A stretch of DNA of 64,000 nucleotides from Roseobacter sp. MH60115. Lineage in GTDB: Bacteria; Pseudomonadota; Alphaproteobacteria; Rhodobacterales; Rhodobacteraceae. This document shows positions 36,132 through 44,526 of the stretch, piece by piece. The stretch lies in contig NZ_JADOBQ010000012.1 of NCBI RefSeq assembly GCF_015644665.1, positions 28,023 through 92,022 of the forward strand, in the 5' to 3' direction. How positions within the stretch are numbered: the first letter of the stretch is position 1; each line of letters starts with the position of its first letter. The translations under genes and the position numbers were made by a program. The notes beneath the pieces are model-generated. The model was not told the DNA's origin. It made no database searches and worked only from the letters and a program-made list of their open reading frames with translations.

Positions 36132-36923
36132 CTAGGCTCCCACGTACTCCGGTGTCCGGCGTGCGATCCACGCGCCTAGGCCTTCATGCACGTCTTTCGT
36201 GGCCGCCATCCGCGCGAACTGTTCGCGTTCGATAAGCAGTCCCTCGTCAATTGTTGTGTTGATCCCTCTGGTGACGGCTGTGATGATGCGTGACGCGGCG
36301 AGCGGCGAGTGTCGGATGATACGTTCCGCCAGATCAAAGGCGGCTGGGATCAACTCATCGTGCGGAACGACCTTATTCACCAGCCCCATGTCGTAGGCTC
36401 GCTGGGGGGAAAAGGTGTCTCCCGTCAGAAGAAGCTCTAATGCCCGTTTGCGCCCTGCGAGCCGTGGAAGTCGCTGCGTGCCGCCAAAGGTCGGGGGTAT
36501 CCCAATGTTGATCTCCGGCTTGGCAAACACCGCCCTTTCGCTGGCGATGGCCAAATGAACAGCCTCTGTGATCTCACATCCGCCGCCAAAGGCGATCCCA
36601 TTGACGGCAGCAATGATCGGTTTTGAAAAGCCTTCGAGCCTGGCGGTCATGGTCTGGCCGCGTTTGCAAAAGTCTCTCACGGCTTCATCGACGCCTGCTT
36701 TGACGCTTTCAGTGAATTCGTGAATGTCGCCACCGGCGGAAAACGCCCGTTCACCCGCGCCCGTGAGGATGATCGCTCGTATGGACGGATCAGTTTCGAT
36801 GGCGTCCAGCAACGACAGCAGGCAGTCGTTCGTAGCGTAGTTGAGGGCGTTCAGCTTTTCGGGCCGGTTCAGGGTAAGGAGGGCGATGGCTCCTTTTTTG
36901 TTGTAGGTTATCAGTTCTGTCAT
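36132..36923 (-). CDS. enoyl-CoA hydratase/isomerase family protein
   Basis: A 263-residue crotonase-fold enzyme. The oxyanion-hole parts are RAFSAGGDIHEF and IAAVNGIAFGGGCEI, and both catalytic acid positions are present (the Glu of GGGCEI and of FAKPEINIG), followed by GGTQRLPRL. These support hydration of 2-enoyl-CoA, although substrate range cannot be read off. It is divergent from a TetR regulator with a shared operator, a common arrangement for acyl-CoA-responsive control. Confidence 0.9.
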   Translation of the reverse strand: MTELITYNKKGAIALLTLNRPEKLNALNYATNDCLLSLLDAIETDPSIRAIILTGAGERAFSAGGDIHEFTESVKAGVDEAVRDFCKRGQTMTARLEGFSKPIIAAVNGIAFGGGCEITEAVHLAIASERAVFAKPEINIGIPPTFGGTQRLPRLAGRKRALELLLTGDTFSPQRAYDMGLVNKVVPHDELIPAAFDLAERIIRHSPLAASRIITAVTRGINTTIDEGLLIEREQFARMAATKDVHEGLGAWIARRTPEYVGA

Positions 36924-36971
36924 GGTGATCTCCGTTGCGTTTTGAGGACCATACGGAGGTTCCGATTTGAC

Positions 36972-36993
36972 GTATACTCACCGAGTAGTATAC
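36972..36993. promoter_or_regulatory. probable TetR operator
   Basis: Perfect inverted repeat GTATACT-N8-AGTATAC in the divergent interval between the hydratase gene and the tetR gene, ending seven bases before the chosen tetR ATG. A second, nested symmetry (ACTC-acc-GAGT) occupies its centre. The location suits simultaneous repression of both directions. Confidence 0.65.
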
Positions 36994-36999
36994 ATAGCT

Positions 37000-37575
37000 A
37001 TGCTGTCAGAAAAACTGTCCGCCAAAGAGCGCATCCTCGATGCAGCCAACCGCCTGTTTTACAGCGAAGGTATTCGTGCCGTCAGCGTGGATGCCATTGC
37101 TGCAAAAGCGGGGATCACCAAAAAGACGCTCTACTACCATTTCAAGAGTAAGGACGATCTAATCGAGGCCTATCTGGCGTCCCGTGACCAACCGAATCTC
37201 GCATTGTATAGGAAATGGTTTGATGAGGCTGATGGTCAGCTTGCCGACAAGGTTGAAGCGATTTTTTTGAACCTTGCCCAATCTGCGCGCCACCCAAGGT
37301 GGAAGGGCTGTGGTTTCCTGCGCACAGCCGCAGAGTTGGCAAACATGCCGGGTCACCCGGCGATGAAAGTTGGCGCCGCGCACAAGAAGAAGTTCGAAGC
37401 ATGGCTTTGCGATGTCTTCGAAGATGGGAAAACCGATAGTCCCGGCGAACTGGCGCGGCACATCGTTTTGCTGATGGACGGCGCATTCTCTACCGTGCTG
37501 GTCCATCGTGATCCAGAGTATCTCGTTTCTGCCGGAGTGGCAGCAAGAACGATCGTGGCAAACGGCTCAATATAG
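37000..37575 (+). CDS. TetR-family transcriptional regulator
   Basis: A 191-residue repressor. The N-terminal HTH is RILDAANRLFYSEGIRAVSVDAIAAKAGITKKTLYYHFKS (read in parts), with a helical ligand-binding domain after it containing GCGFLRTAAELA. The frame extends to TTG 36967, but that start would lie within the operator palindrome; ATG 37000 is preferred. It likely controls the divergent hydratase/DUF1330 pair. Confidence 0.9.
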   Translation: MLSEKLSAKERILDAANRLFYSEGIRAVSVDAIAAKAGITKKTLYYHFKSKDDLIEAYLASRDQPNLALYRKWFDEADGQLADKVEAIFLNLAQSARHPRWKGCGFLRTAAELANMPGHPAMKVGAAHKKKFEAWLCDVFEDGKTDSPGELARHIVLLMDGAFSTVLVHRDPEYLVSAGVAARTIVANGSI

Positions 37576-37872
37576 ATGACCGCTCGAACTTGCACCCGAG
37601 AAGCAGCCATTGGCGCAACCGCGGCGAAAGTCAGTTCTGTCCCGCATTGCGGCCATCCAATGAGGCTATGACCAATGTCAGCATAGAAGATCGTCGTCCA
37701 AATTTGTTTTCCAGTACTGTCTTCATTCATTTCGCTAGCTGCTAACTAGTGCTTTTTCATATTGCGCCGATTGGCCTGTTGACCGCAGGCCGCTGCGACG
37801 CACACGAAATTCGGCTGATGCAATACTCCTCTGCATTTCGGGGTGTTGGGGTGCATGGCATTCAGCGCGATC

Positions 37873-37916
37873 CTGGATGGTTCGGTTGATCCAGAACCAC
37901 CCAAGCCGGCTTGGGT
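37873..37916. promoter_or_regulatory. palindromes upstream of repA
   Basis: Two inverted repeats lie side by side: CTGGAT-N10-ATCCAG at 37873-37894 and a perfect 18-bp palindrome ACCCAAGCCGGCTTGGGT at 37899-37916. The rest of the 37576-38052 interval contains no gene I can support and must hold the repABC promoter. RepA/RepB proteins autoregulate by binding near this promoter, so these are candidate operator or secondary partition sites. Confidence 0.5.
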
Positions 37917-38052
37917 AACGTAGTATCTTCGGCAAGTATCAGCTACTAGATGTAGAAAATCCTTGCGCGAATCTGCCTCTTGAGACAATAGTCACGGAAA
38001 AGAGGCGATAAACGTCAGTTTCCGTGAACACGACACGGAGATGAGAGGGCAG

Positions 38053-39240
38053 ATGAACAAGGTATTCGCGCAGGACGACCTGAATGCTGTGATCCGGCAG
38101 CATTCGGAATGGCTGGCAAGCCAGCTGCATACGCAGCGTGAAAGCCTATTTCCCCCCGATGCCGAAAAAACCATGCGCACATTCACCTCCGGTGAGGCAG
38201 CGGCGCTTCTGGGCGTAAACGATTCCTATCTGCGCAAACTGCATCTCGATGGCAAGGGCCCCTCCCCCGAACTGACGCCGGGCAACCGCCGCCATTATTC
38301 GGCGCAGGACATCCTGGCCCTGCGCGAGCTCCTGGAAAAAACCGCTCGCAAACCCGGCGATTACCTGCCGGGACGGCGTGAAGGCGACCACCTTCAGGTC
38401 ATCGGCGTGATGAACTTCAAGGGCGGCTCCGGCAAAACCACGACCTCCGCCCATCTGGCGCAACGCCTGGCGCTCGACGGCTACAGAGTCCTGGCCATCG
38501 ACCTTGATCCGCAGGCCTCGCTTACCGCGCTTCACGGCGTCCAGCCCGAGTTTGATCTTGAGGATGGCGGCACGCTCTATGATGCAATTCGCTACGACGA
38601 CCCCGATCCGATCCGCTCAGTCATCCGCAAGACCTATATCCCTAATCTCGACCTGATCCCCGGCAATCTCGAACTGATGGAGTTTGAACACGACACCCCC
38701 CGCGCTCTGGCGCAAGGCAATGCCGGGCTGTTCTTTTTTCGGGTGAAAGAGGCTCTAACACAGGTGGAAATGGACTATGACGTGGTGGTGATCGACTGCC
38801 CGCCGCAGCTCGGCTTCCTCACCATGTCGGCGCTTTCGGCCGCCACCGGCGTGCTGGTCACCATTCACCCCGAAATGCTCGACGTGATGTCGATGTCGCA
38901 ATTCCTGCGCATGACGGCTGATCTGATGGACGTTATCGCCGAAAGCGGCGCCGACATGTCCCATGACTGGATGCGCTACGTCCTCACCCGATACGAGCCC
39001 GCCGACGCGCCGCAAAACCGCATCGTCGCCTTCCTGCGCACCATGTATGGCGACGCGGTGCTGAACGCGCCGATGCTCAAATCCACCGCTATCTCCGACG
39101 CCGGCCTGACCAAGCAGACGCTTTACGAGGTCGAACGCAGCGCCTTCACCCGCACCACCTATGACCGGGCCATCGAAAGCCTGAACGCCGTCAATGACGA
39201 AATTGCTGGATTGATTCAGCAGACCTGGGGGCGCCCATGA
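38053..39240 (+). CDS. repA: RepA, ParA-type partition ATPase of repABC
   Basis: A 395-residue protein. An N-terminal MerR-like HTH (TSGEAAALLGVNDSYLRKLH, then TPGNRRHY) binds the rep promoter; the ATPase domain has the deviant Walker A NFKGGSGKTTT and IDLDPQASLT, then VVIDCPPQLG. RepA drives plasmid segregation with RepB and represses the operon. The frame also has an ATG at 38041, but the ATG at 38053 has AGAGGG in a better position. The stop overlaps repB as ATGA. Confidence 0.95.
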   Translation: MNKVFAQDDLNAVIRQHSEWLASQLHTQRESLFPPDAEKTMRTFTSGEAAALLGVNDSYLRKLHLDGKGPSPELTPGNRRHYSAQDILALRELLEKTARKPGDYLPGRREGDHLQVIGVMNFKGGSGKTTTSAHLAQRLALDGYRVLAIDLDPQASLTALHGVQPEFDLEDGGTLYDAIRYDDPDPIRSVIRKTYIPNLDLIPGNLELMEFEHDTPRALAQGNAGLFFFRVKEALTQVEMDYDVVVIDCPPQLGFLTMSALSAATGVLVTIHPEMLDVMSMSQFLRMTADLMDVIAESGADMSHDWMRYVLTRYEPADAPQNRIVAFLRTMYGDAVLNAPMLKSTAISDAGLTKQTLYEVERSAFTRTTYDRAIESLNAVNDEIAGLIQQTWGRP

Positions 39241-40256
39241 CCAGCAGCAAGAAAAAACGCATGTCGATGCTCGACAGCCTCGCAGGTGCCGGGGCTCCCT
39301 CCCCTGCCCCGCCTTCCACGGTGACGACGCCGATGATGTCCTCGAACCGCGCGCTGCGTTCGGCCCGCGATGCGGTTGATGCCCACCACGTCTGGGAGTT
39401 GGACCCGGCCACAATCACTGATGACCGAATGGCCGACCGGCTGAATCCAGCGGACGTGCACGATTTGCGCGATGCGATCGAGGCAAACGGCCAGACCGTG
39501 CCGATCCTGGTGCGCCGTCACCCAAGTGACGCCGACCAATACCTGTTGGTCTATGGACGGCGCCGGCTCGAAGCAATCCGTGGCTCCGATAAGGTGGCAA
39601 AGGTCCGCGCGCTTGTCGCCAATCTCGACGAAGACGCGGCCCTCAGGGCGCAGATTTCCGAAAACATGGCGCGGCGCGATCTGTCCTATATCGAAAAGGC
39701 TCTGTTCGCGCAGGAACTGGTCAAATCGGGCTTCGGAACACAATCACAGGTTGCAGAGGTGCTGACCGTCACCAAATCCGCGATCTCCATGGCCCTTGCG
39801 GTCGTAGACATGGTTGGTACCGACCTGGCGCGCGCCATTGGCGCGGCCCATGGCATCGGCCGTCCGAAATGGGAGGCTCTAGGCAAGGCGATCGAGGAAA
39901 CCAGCGCGGATCAGGGCAAACTCACCCGCCTCGCGAACGAGGCGCACGACAAAGCCGCCGTCGCGATGGTGGTCGAGGAAAGCGGACCGTTCGAAGATCC
40001 CTCCGTGCTGGCCTTCGAGGCCGTCGCCAAAGCCGTGGGGAAAAGTGCTCGGACCGAGGCAAAACCCCCCTCCCCTGCCCGCTCAAGCAGTTTGGCACTC
40101 AAGCTTGCAGGTCGTCGCGGCGGATCGGTCAAACGCACCGCCAAAGGCCTGTCCATCAGCCTTGAGAATGGCGCCTTTGCTGACTGGGTCGAGGCGGAGG
40201 CACAGGAGTTGATAGAAGAGCTTCACGGGCGCTGGCTACAGCGCTCGGAAGACTGA
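39237..40256 (+). CDS. repB: RepB, ParB-type centromere-binding protein of repABC
   Basis: A 339-residue ParB-family protein. It has a short N-terminal ATPase-contact region, the NTPase/ParB box (ADRLNPADVHDLRDAI, VPILVRRHP, YGRRRLEAI, ENMARRDLSYIEKA), an HTH (TQSQVAEVLTVTKSAISMAL) and a C-terminal dimer region. It binds parS; two parS-like palindromes lie just after repC. Coupled to repA by a four-base overlap. Confidence 0.94.
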   Translation: MTSSKKKRMSMLDSLAGAGAPSPAPPSTVTTPMMSSNRALRSARDAVDAHHVWELDPATITDDRMADRLNPADVHDLRDAIEANGQTVPILVRRHPSDADQYLLVYGRRRLEAIRGSDKVAKVRALVANLDEDAALRAQISENMARRDLSYIEKALFAQELVKSGFGTQSQVAEVLTVTKSAISMALAVVDMVGTDLARAIGAAHGIGRPKWEALGKAIEETSADQGKLTRLANEAHDKAAVAMVVEESGPFEDPSVLAFEAVAKAVGKSARTEAKPPSPARSSSLALKLAGRRGGSVKRTAKGLSISLENGAFADWVEAEAQELIEELHGRWLQRSED

Positions 40257-40295
40257 GGAAGAGCAGAAACTAAAAAAAGGAGGCACGATCAGGCC

Positions 40296-40360
40296 AAAGA
40301 AAAGGTCCCGCAAAGACACCGCTCCACGAGACCCTAACTTGTTTCTCACACTCTCAAGCT
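40296..40360 (-). ncRNA. putative repABC counter-transcribed RNA
   Basis: In repABC plasmids a small antisense RNA from the repB-repC gap lowers RepC synthesis and causes incompatibility. Here, reading the minus strand, GGTCTCG (40333-40327) and CGGGACC (40310-40304) form a stem with one G-T pair and a 16-base loop, directly followed by TTTTCTTT, a good intrinsic terminator. TTGCGA and TAGCTT with 17 bases between them, upstream on the minus strand, could be the promoter. The ends given are approximate. Confidence 0.5.
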
Positions 40361-40433
40361 AGTGCCCGGAGCCATTTTTCGCAAGTCCAAAGTGATTCGC
40401 GGGCCGTATTTTCTTTGTCTTCGTGATGCAAAA

Positions 40434-41672
40434 ATGGACTACACCCCCGTAACGCCGTTCAGGCGAAAAGTGGATGCTGCCATTCTGAAACATCAGGCGA
40501 CAGCTCGGCAGGACCTGCCGCCCACCGGCGCCAACAAGTGGGAGGCGCTGCGCGAGCTGGCTGCTGCCCGCGTGGCCTTTGGCCTCTCGGATCGGGATAT
40601 GTCGGTGCTTCAGGTGCTTGTCAGTTTTCATCCCGGCACGATCCTCGGCGGCAATGAAGACAATCTGATTGTGCATCCGTCGAACAAGGCGATCTGTGAG
40701 CGTTTGAACGGCATGCCCTGCTCGACCATGCGCCGGCATCTCGGCAACCTGGTGCAGATCGGCTTTGTCGTGCGTCGCGACAGCCCCAACGGCAAACGCT
40801 ATGCCCGGCGCTATGGCGACGACAAGATTGCCTTCGGCTTCGACCTCTCACCGCTCGTCCGGCGCTTTCAGGAGGTCTGTGAGGCCGCCGAGGCCGTCCG
40901 GGCCGCCAAAGAGCGCTACAAGCGCCTGCGCGCCACTGTGAGCCTGATGAGGCGTGATCTGGCCGGCCTAGCGGAATATGGCCGTGCGCAGCGCCCTGAT
41001 CTGGGGGTATGGGACCGTTTTTCAGACATTGCGGTGCTCGTGGCCCGCGATCTTCGGCGCAAACTGGATATGGCCGAGCTAAAACGGATCGAGGGAGATC
41101 TCAGTCTCGCCCTGAACGAGGCCCGCGACCGCATTGATCCGTCTGAAACAGAAGAAATGAGCACCAGTGATGATGATATCGAGCAGCACTATCAGAATTC
41201 AAATAAAGACTCTTATGACTTTGAACCTTGCTTAAAAAAAGCAGGGGGTGCTGGCGATGCGTTGGTCCCTACTCCATCAGCTACAAAAGATACCGAAAGG
41301 GATGACGAGGAAGATTTGGAGCCGCCTGACATTGGCGATGATAAGTTACCGAACATTCCGCTCGGTCTTGTCCTTGCGGCGTGCCGGGAATTCCGAACCT
41401 ATTGTGAAAGCCCCGTGCGCCACTGGCACGATTTGGTAAGAGTTGCCGATATTCTCCGCCCGATGATGGGTATTTCTCCGTCGGCTTGGGACGACGCCAA
41501 GCGCCACATGGGTCCTGAGGAAGCAGCGGTTGTCGTGGTGGCGATGCTCGAAAGGTTTACGGAGATCCAGTCGTCCGGTGGTTATTTACGATCGCTTACG
41601 GACAAAGCTGCCGTTGGAGCGTTTTCCTGCGGACCGATGGTCATGGCACTGATGCGACGCGATGCGGCCTGA
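40434..41672 (+). CDS. repC: RepC, replication initiator of repABC
   Basis: A 412-residue RepC. The N-terminal winged-helix region contains ANKWEALRELAAARVAFGLSDRDMSVLQVL, VHPSNKAICERLNGM and ARRYGDD; a variable acidic linker follows (about 240-310), then the C-terminal domain with ISPSAWDDAKRHMGPEEAAVVVVAML. It binds the origin, which in this family lies inside repC itself. ATG 40434 is preferred over earlier in-frame codons because it begins the conserved region; the ribosome-binding site is weak, as expected for a gene under antisense control. Confidence 0.94.
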   Translation: MDYTPVTPFRRKVDAAILKHQATARQDLPPTGANKWEALRELAAARVAFGLSDRDMSVLQVLVSFHPGTILGGNEDNLIVHPSNKAICERLNGMPCSTMRRHLGNLVQIGFVVRRDSPNGKRYARRYGDDKIAFGFDLSPLVRRFQEVCEAAEAVRAAKERYKRLRATVSLMRRDLAGLAEYGRAQRPDLGVWDRFSDIAVLVARDLRRKLDMAELKRIEGDLSLALNEARDRIDPSETEEMSTSDDDIEQHYQNSNKDSYDFEPCLKKAGGAGDALVPTPSATKDTERDDEEDLEPPDIGDDKLPNIPLGLVLAACREFRTYCESPVRHWHDLVRVADILRPMMGISPSAWDDAKRHMGPEEAAVVVVAMLERFTEIQSSGGYLRSLTDKAAVGAFSCGPMVMALMRRDAA

Positions 41673-41675
41673 GAT

Positions 41676-41691
41676 GTTCACAGTTGTGAAC
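41676..41691. promoter_or_regulatory. parS-like centromere site 1
   Basis: GTTCACAGTTGTGAAC: perfect 7-bp arms around GT, agreeing with the GTT-N10-AAC form of repABC parS sites. It begins three bases after the repC stop codon. It is the exact reverse complement of site 2. Confidence 0.8.
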
Positions 41692-41729
41692 TGCTTTGGT
41701 GATGGCGCTTTCAAGTGGTGAATTACTTG

Positions 41730-41745
41730 GTTCACAACTGTGAAC
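41730..41745. promoter_or_regulatory. parS-like centromere site 2
   Basis: GTTCACAACTGTGAAC, 54 bp from site 1 centre to centre and in inverted orientation. The pair just downstream of repC is the expected place for RepB loading. Confidence 0.8.
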
Positions 41746-41759
41746 TCATGGCAGAAGTT

Positions 41760-42365
41760 CTAGGTCTGACCCAACCCGGAATACCATTCACCGTGATTGC
41801 CGCCATGGTTTTCCATCCCGGGTTTGGTCAGGCAGCTCCTGGGATTGATAAAACTGTCGATCCGGCGTCTTGGCGCTTCGTTCCAGTGGATGTTGAAGGC
41901 GCAGAGCTTGGGATATAACTCCAGATGCGCGTAGGGCAGGTGATCGTGAATCCAGCAGGCCATCGCGCGCCAGTCTGCGCCTTGGGCGCAGCGATCGGCG
42001 AACCAGGGAATGACGACGCAGGCGGCGCCTTTGTGGCCAGTACCATCCAGCATGTCCCAGATGTGATACCCCGCGTTATTTTTGACGCTCGCACCGTGTC
42101 CGCGTTCGTTGCCAAAGGCGGTTACCTTTGCAGAGCGGTAGCCTGATCGAATGGCAATGCGGCCGAATTTGCTCTGGAGCGGTTCCAGCAACTCCTCGCA
42201 GAGCCTGCTGCCTGTCTCGATCGCCAGATCCGGATGTTCAGGAATATTGGGAATGCCGTAGAAATTGGCGATCTCCGACATCAAGAAATCCCGCAGGTAG
42301 AAGTTCTGGCTCAATCGAATGCGGCCAAGCTCCTCAAGGCCTTTCATGGAACCGGGTTTGCGCAT
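41760..42365 (-). CDS. conserved protein, possibly peptidase M15-like
   Basis: A 201-residue soluble protein. NFYLRDFLMSEIANF, IRSGYRSAKVTAFGNERG, NNAGYHIWDMLDG and HDHLPYAHLELYPKLCAFNIHW suggest a D-Ala-D-Ala peptidase/M15-like fold, but the metal-binding pattern SxHxxGxAxD is not intact (AGYHIWD only), so activity is doubtful. It is transcribed after the recombinase gene, with its start only a few bases downstream of that gene's stop region, and its C-terminus points at the parS sites. Function unknown. Confidence 0.6.
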   Translation of the reverse strand: MRKPGSMKGLEELGRIRLSQNFYLRDFLMSEIANFYGIPNIPEHPDLAIETGSRLCEELLEPLQSKFGRIAIRSGYRSAKVTAFGNERGHGASVKNNAGYHIWDMLDGTGHKGAACVVIPWFADRCAQGADWRAMACWIHDHLPYAHLELYPKLCAFNIHWNEAPRRRIDSFINPRSCLTKPGMENHGGNHGEWYSGLGQT

Positions 42366-42369
42366 CGCC

Positions 42370-43506
42370 TCAGAGCCCTGCCGCCTTGGTGAGGTTTACC
42401 CGGAATCTGTCGCGACGGCGTTGATACCGGCGGGTCATTTCGGCGGAGGCGTGACCGAGTTGTTTCTGGACATAGCGCTCGTCGACTTCTGCCGAGGAGG
42501 CGAGACCGGCCCGCAAGGAGTGTCCCGAGAACAGGGCGAGGCGGTCTGTCTCAGGCAGCTCGGCCCGGATGCCACTTTTCAGAACGGTGGTCTTGATGAG
42601 ACGGGCGACATGTTTGTCTGAAAGCCGGGCTTCCAAAGCGCGTTTGCCATCCCGTGAGGTGCGCACAAAGACCGGCCCGAAATCGATCCTGGCGAAGTGC
42701 AACCACTGCTCCAGCGCATGCACCGGGCAGGTCTGGTCCGATGAGCCGCGGCCGATCTCGACCTCGCGCCAGCCGGTTTTGGAATTCAGCGTCAGCACCG
42801 CGCCTTCCTCGAGGATCTCGATCCACCCGCCGCTGTCGGGAGTATCATCCTTTCCGACATCCAGGCTGACGATTTCGGAGCGTCTGAGACCCCCCGCGTA
42901 TCCTAGGAGCAAGATGGCCCGGTCACGCAGCCCGCGTAGATCGAAACCCAAAGTAGCCACTATGGCGAGGATGTCTTCGGGCAGGATCGCTTCCTTCTGA
43001 ACCGGGGGGCGGGCATGTTTGCGCTTGATCCCAGCCAGGACGGTGGCGATGTGGCGGTCTTTTCGATCCAAAGTGAACCCACGCTGCGCGTAGTTCCAGG
43101 CAAGTCCGGACAGGCGGCGGTCAATGGTTGAAACGGATAGGGCAGGGGTGCCGTTCGTTGGCGCGGCCAGATCGGTTAGGTAAAGACCGATCATCTCCGG
43201 AGATTGCGGCAGCGGATCTGCGCCCTTCAGCCTGCACCAGCGCGCGAAGTGCTTCCAGTCGGCCGCGTAGGCCTTGTTGGTGTTCTCTGCGGTCGAGGCT
43301 TTGGCGTAATCGCGGGCAGTGTCGATCAAGCGATCAAGGGTGCCGGACCCTGCCAGGCCTGCGAGGCCCCCGGCATGCGAGGGCAGGGCAATTGTATCGC
43401 GGTTTGAGCGATCTCTCTCGTCGCGCTGAGCTTCACCAGACGTATCAAAGGGCATTGAGCTCGATTTCTCGTGCTGTGGGGGATCATTTCCGGGTGTTTT
43501 GCTCAT
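42370..43506 (-). CDS. XerC-like tyrosine recombinase
   Basis: A 378-residue site-specific recombinase. The N-terminal core-binding domain spans about 57-150 (STAENTNKAYAADWKHFARW); the catalytic domain shows the Arg in GGLRRSEI (208/209), HSLR (His329, Arg332), GH (His352) and Tyr361 in TRRYQ. A 45-residue polar N-terminal extension precedes it. Plasmid-borne relatives resolve multimers to aid inheritance. A dif-like inverted repeat lies 23 bases upstream of the start codon. The ribosome-binding site is weak. Confidence 0.9.
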   Translation of the reverse strand: MSKTPGNDPPQHEKSSSMPFDTSGEAQRDERDRSNRDTIALPSHAGGLAGLAGSGTLDRLIDTARDYAKASTAENTNKAYAADWKHFARWCRLKGADPLPQSPEMIGLYLTDLAAPTNGTPALSVSTIDRRLSGLAWNYAQRGFTLDRKDRHIATVLAGIKRKHARPPVQKEAILPEDILAIVATLGFDLRGLRDRAILLLGYAGGLRRSEIVSLDVGKDDTPDSGGWIEILEEGAVLTLNSKTGWREVEIGRGSSDQTCPVHALEQWLHFARIDFGPVFVRTSRDGKRALEARLSDKHVARLIKTTVLKSGIRAELPETDRLALFSGHSLRAGLASSAEVDERYVQKQLGHASAEMTRRYQRRRDRFRVNLTKAAGL

Positions 43507-43528
43507 ATTTCTGAGCCTATCTCATATA

Positions 43529-43555
43529 TGTCCGATAAGGCAAACTTATTGGACA
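43529..43555. promoter_or_regulatory. dif-like inverted repeat next to the recombinase gene
   Basis: Arms TGTCCGATAAG and CTTATTGGACA are 11 bp with a single mismatch, separated by GCAAA. Read as 10-bp arms ending in ATAA and beginning with TTAT, the spacer is 7 bp, which is the size and inner sequence expected for a XerCD/dif-type core. It sits between the recombinase and DUF1403 genes. It could instead be an operator for either divergent transcript. Confidence 0.55.
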
Positions 43556-43632
43556 TAGAAAAAGTTCGCAGGGTAGGGCGGTTTATACAGTATATGGTGG
43601 CGGAAAGCGCCGTCATAGAATAATGTTGTGGC

Positions 43633-44523
43633 ATGACCTATCAGCCAGCTACCATCTCGGACGACTTGAGTACCTTACCGAAGCTGCCCGCGTGGGTCAC
43701 CTCGGCTCGGGCGGAAACCCCTGAAGATGTGGCGTTTTTGTCAGGCGCAGCATTGAACCATCTGCATCTTGTGTTGAGCCACGACGACGTCCCCCAGACC
43801 TTGCTCCGGGCACGGCTGGCACTGCGCGCCGCGGAGGCCTGCGTGACGCACCAGGGACGCCCGGAACGGGCTGCAGAGTTACGCGATGCGGTGGCGTTTC
43901 TGCAGCCCGGCGATAACCCGGGTCCCGCAGGCGAGACCTATCTCTCTTGGCGACGTGCGGTGGAGCGGCCGATCTCAGTAAATGTGCTGCGCCGCGCGTT
44001 GCCTGATCTTGAGCCAGAGCAGATTGCAACCTGGCTCGACGCGGGGCAGGGGGCTCCGGGCGCGCGGGCTGCAGGGGTGCTGGAAGCCGTTCTCACAGAT
44101 CGGCCCCGCGACCACACCGGGGCGGTGCTCCTCGCCGACGCCACTCTGGCGCAGGCGCTCGGGTGGAGCCATGTCGTGCCGCTGCTGGCGATCGGACTCA
44201 AGCGCTCCGATCTGCGAAAGTCGGGCATGGATCTGCGGCAGGCCTGCTATCTGGCGATCTCGTCGGGTGCGGCCGAGGCAACACGTGAGGTTGGTGAGTT
44301 GACCCGACGTGCGGCCCGATTGAAAGCAATCGCGCCGAAGCTCCGGGCGAAGGGATCTGACGATGCAGTGGCGCTGTTCCTGAGCCGGGACGCTGTGGCT
44401 CCGATGGCGCTTTCCTCGCTGCGATCCGATCGCGCCGCGCGGCGGTTCTGTGACCGGTTGGTCGAGTTGGGGGTCGTGCGCGAGTTAACCGGGCGCGACA
44501 CCTTCCGTCTCTACGGGATCTGA
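43633..44523 (+). CDS. DUF1403-family protein
   Basis: A 296-residue alpha-helical protein with ARAETPEDVAFLSGAALNHLHLVL, LLRARLALRAAEACV and a C-terminal winged-helix-like end (RSDRAARRFCDRLVELGVVRELTGRDTFRLYG), which fits my memory of DUF1403, a family found on alphaproteobacterial plasmids next to ScpB. Its stop is followed at once by the scpB start, so they form one unit. Molecular role unknown; context suggests plasmid maintenance. Confidence 0.75.
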   Translation: MTYQPATISDDLSTLPKLPAWVTSARAETPEDVAFLSGAALNHLHLVLSHDDVPQTLLRARLALRAAEACVTHQGRPERAAELRDAVAFLQPGDNPGPAGETYLSWRRAVERPISVNVLRRALPDLEPEQIATWLDAGQGAPGARAAGVLEAVLTDRPRDHTGAVLLADATLAQALGWSHVVPLLAIGLKRSDLRKSGMDLRQACYLAISSGAAEATREVGELTRRAARLKAIAPKLRAKGSDDAVALFLSRDAVAPMALSSLRSDRAARRFCDRLVELGVVRELTGRDTFRLYGI

Positions 44524-44526
44524 GTG

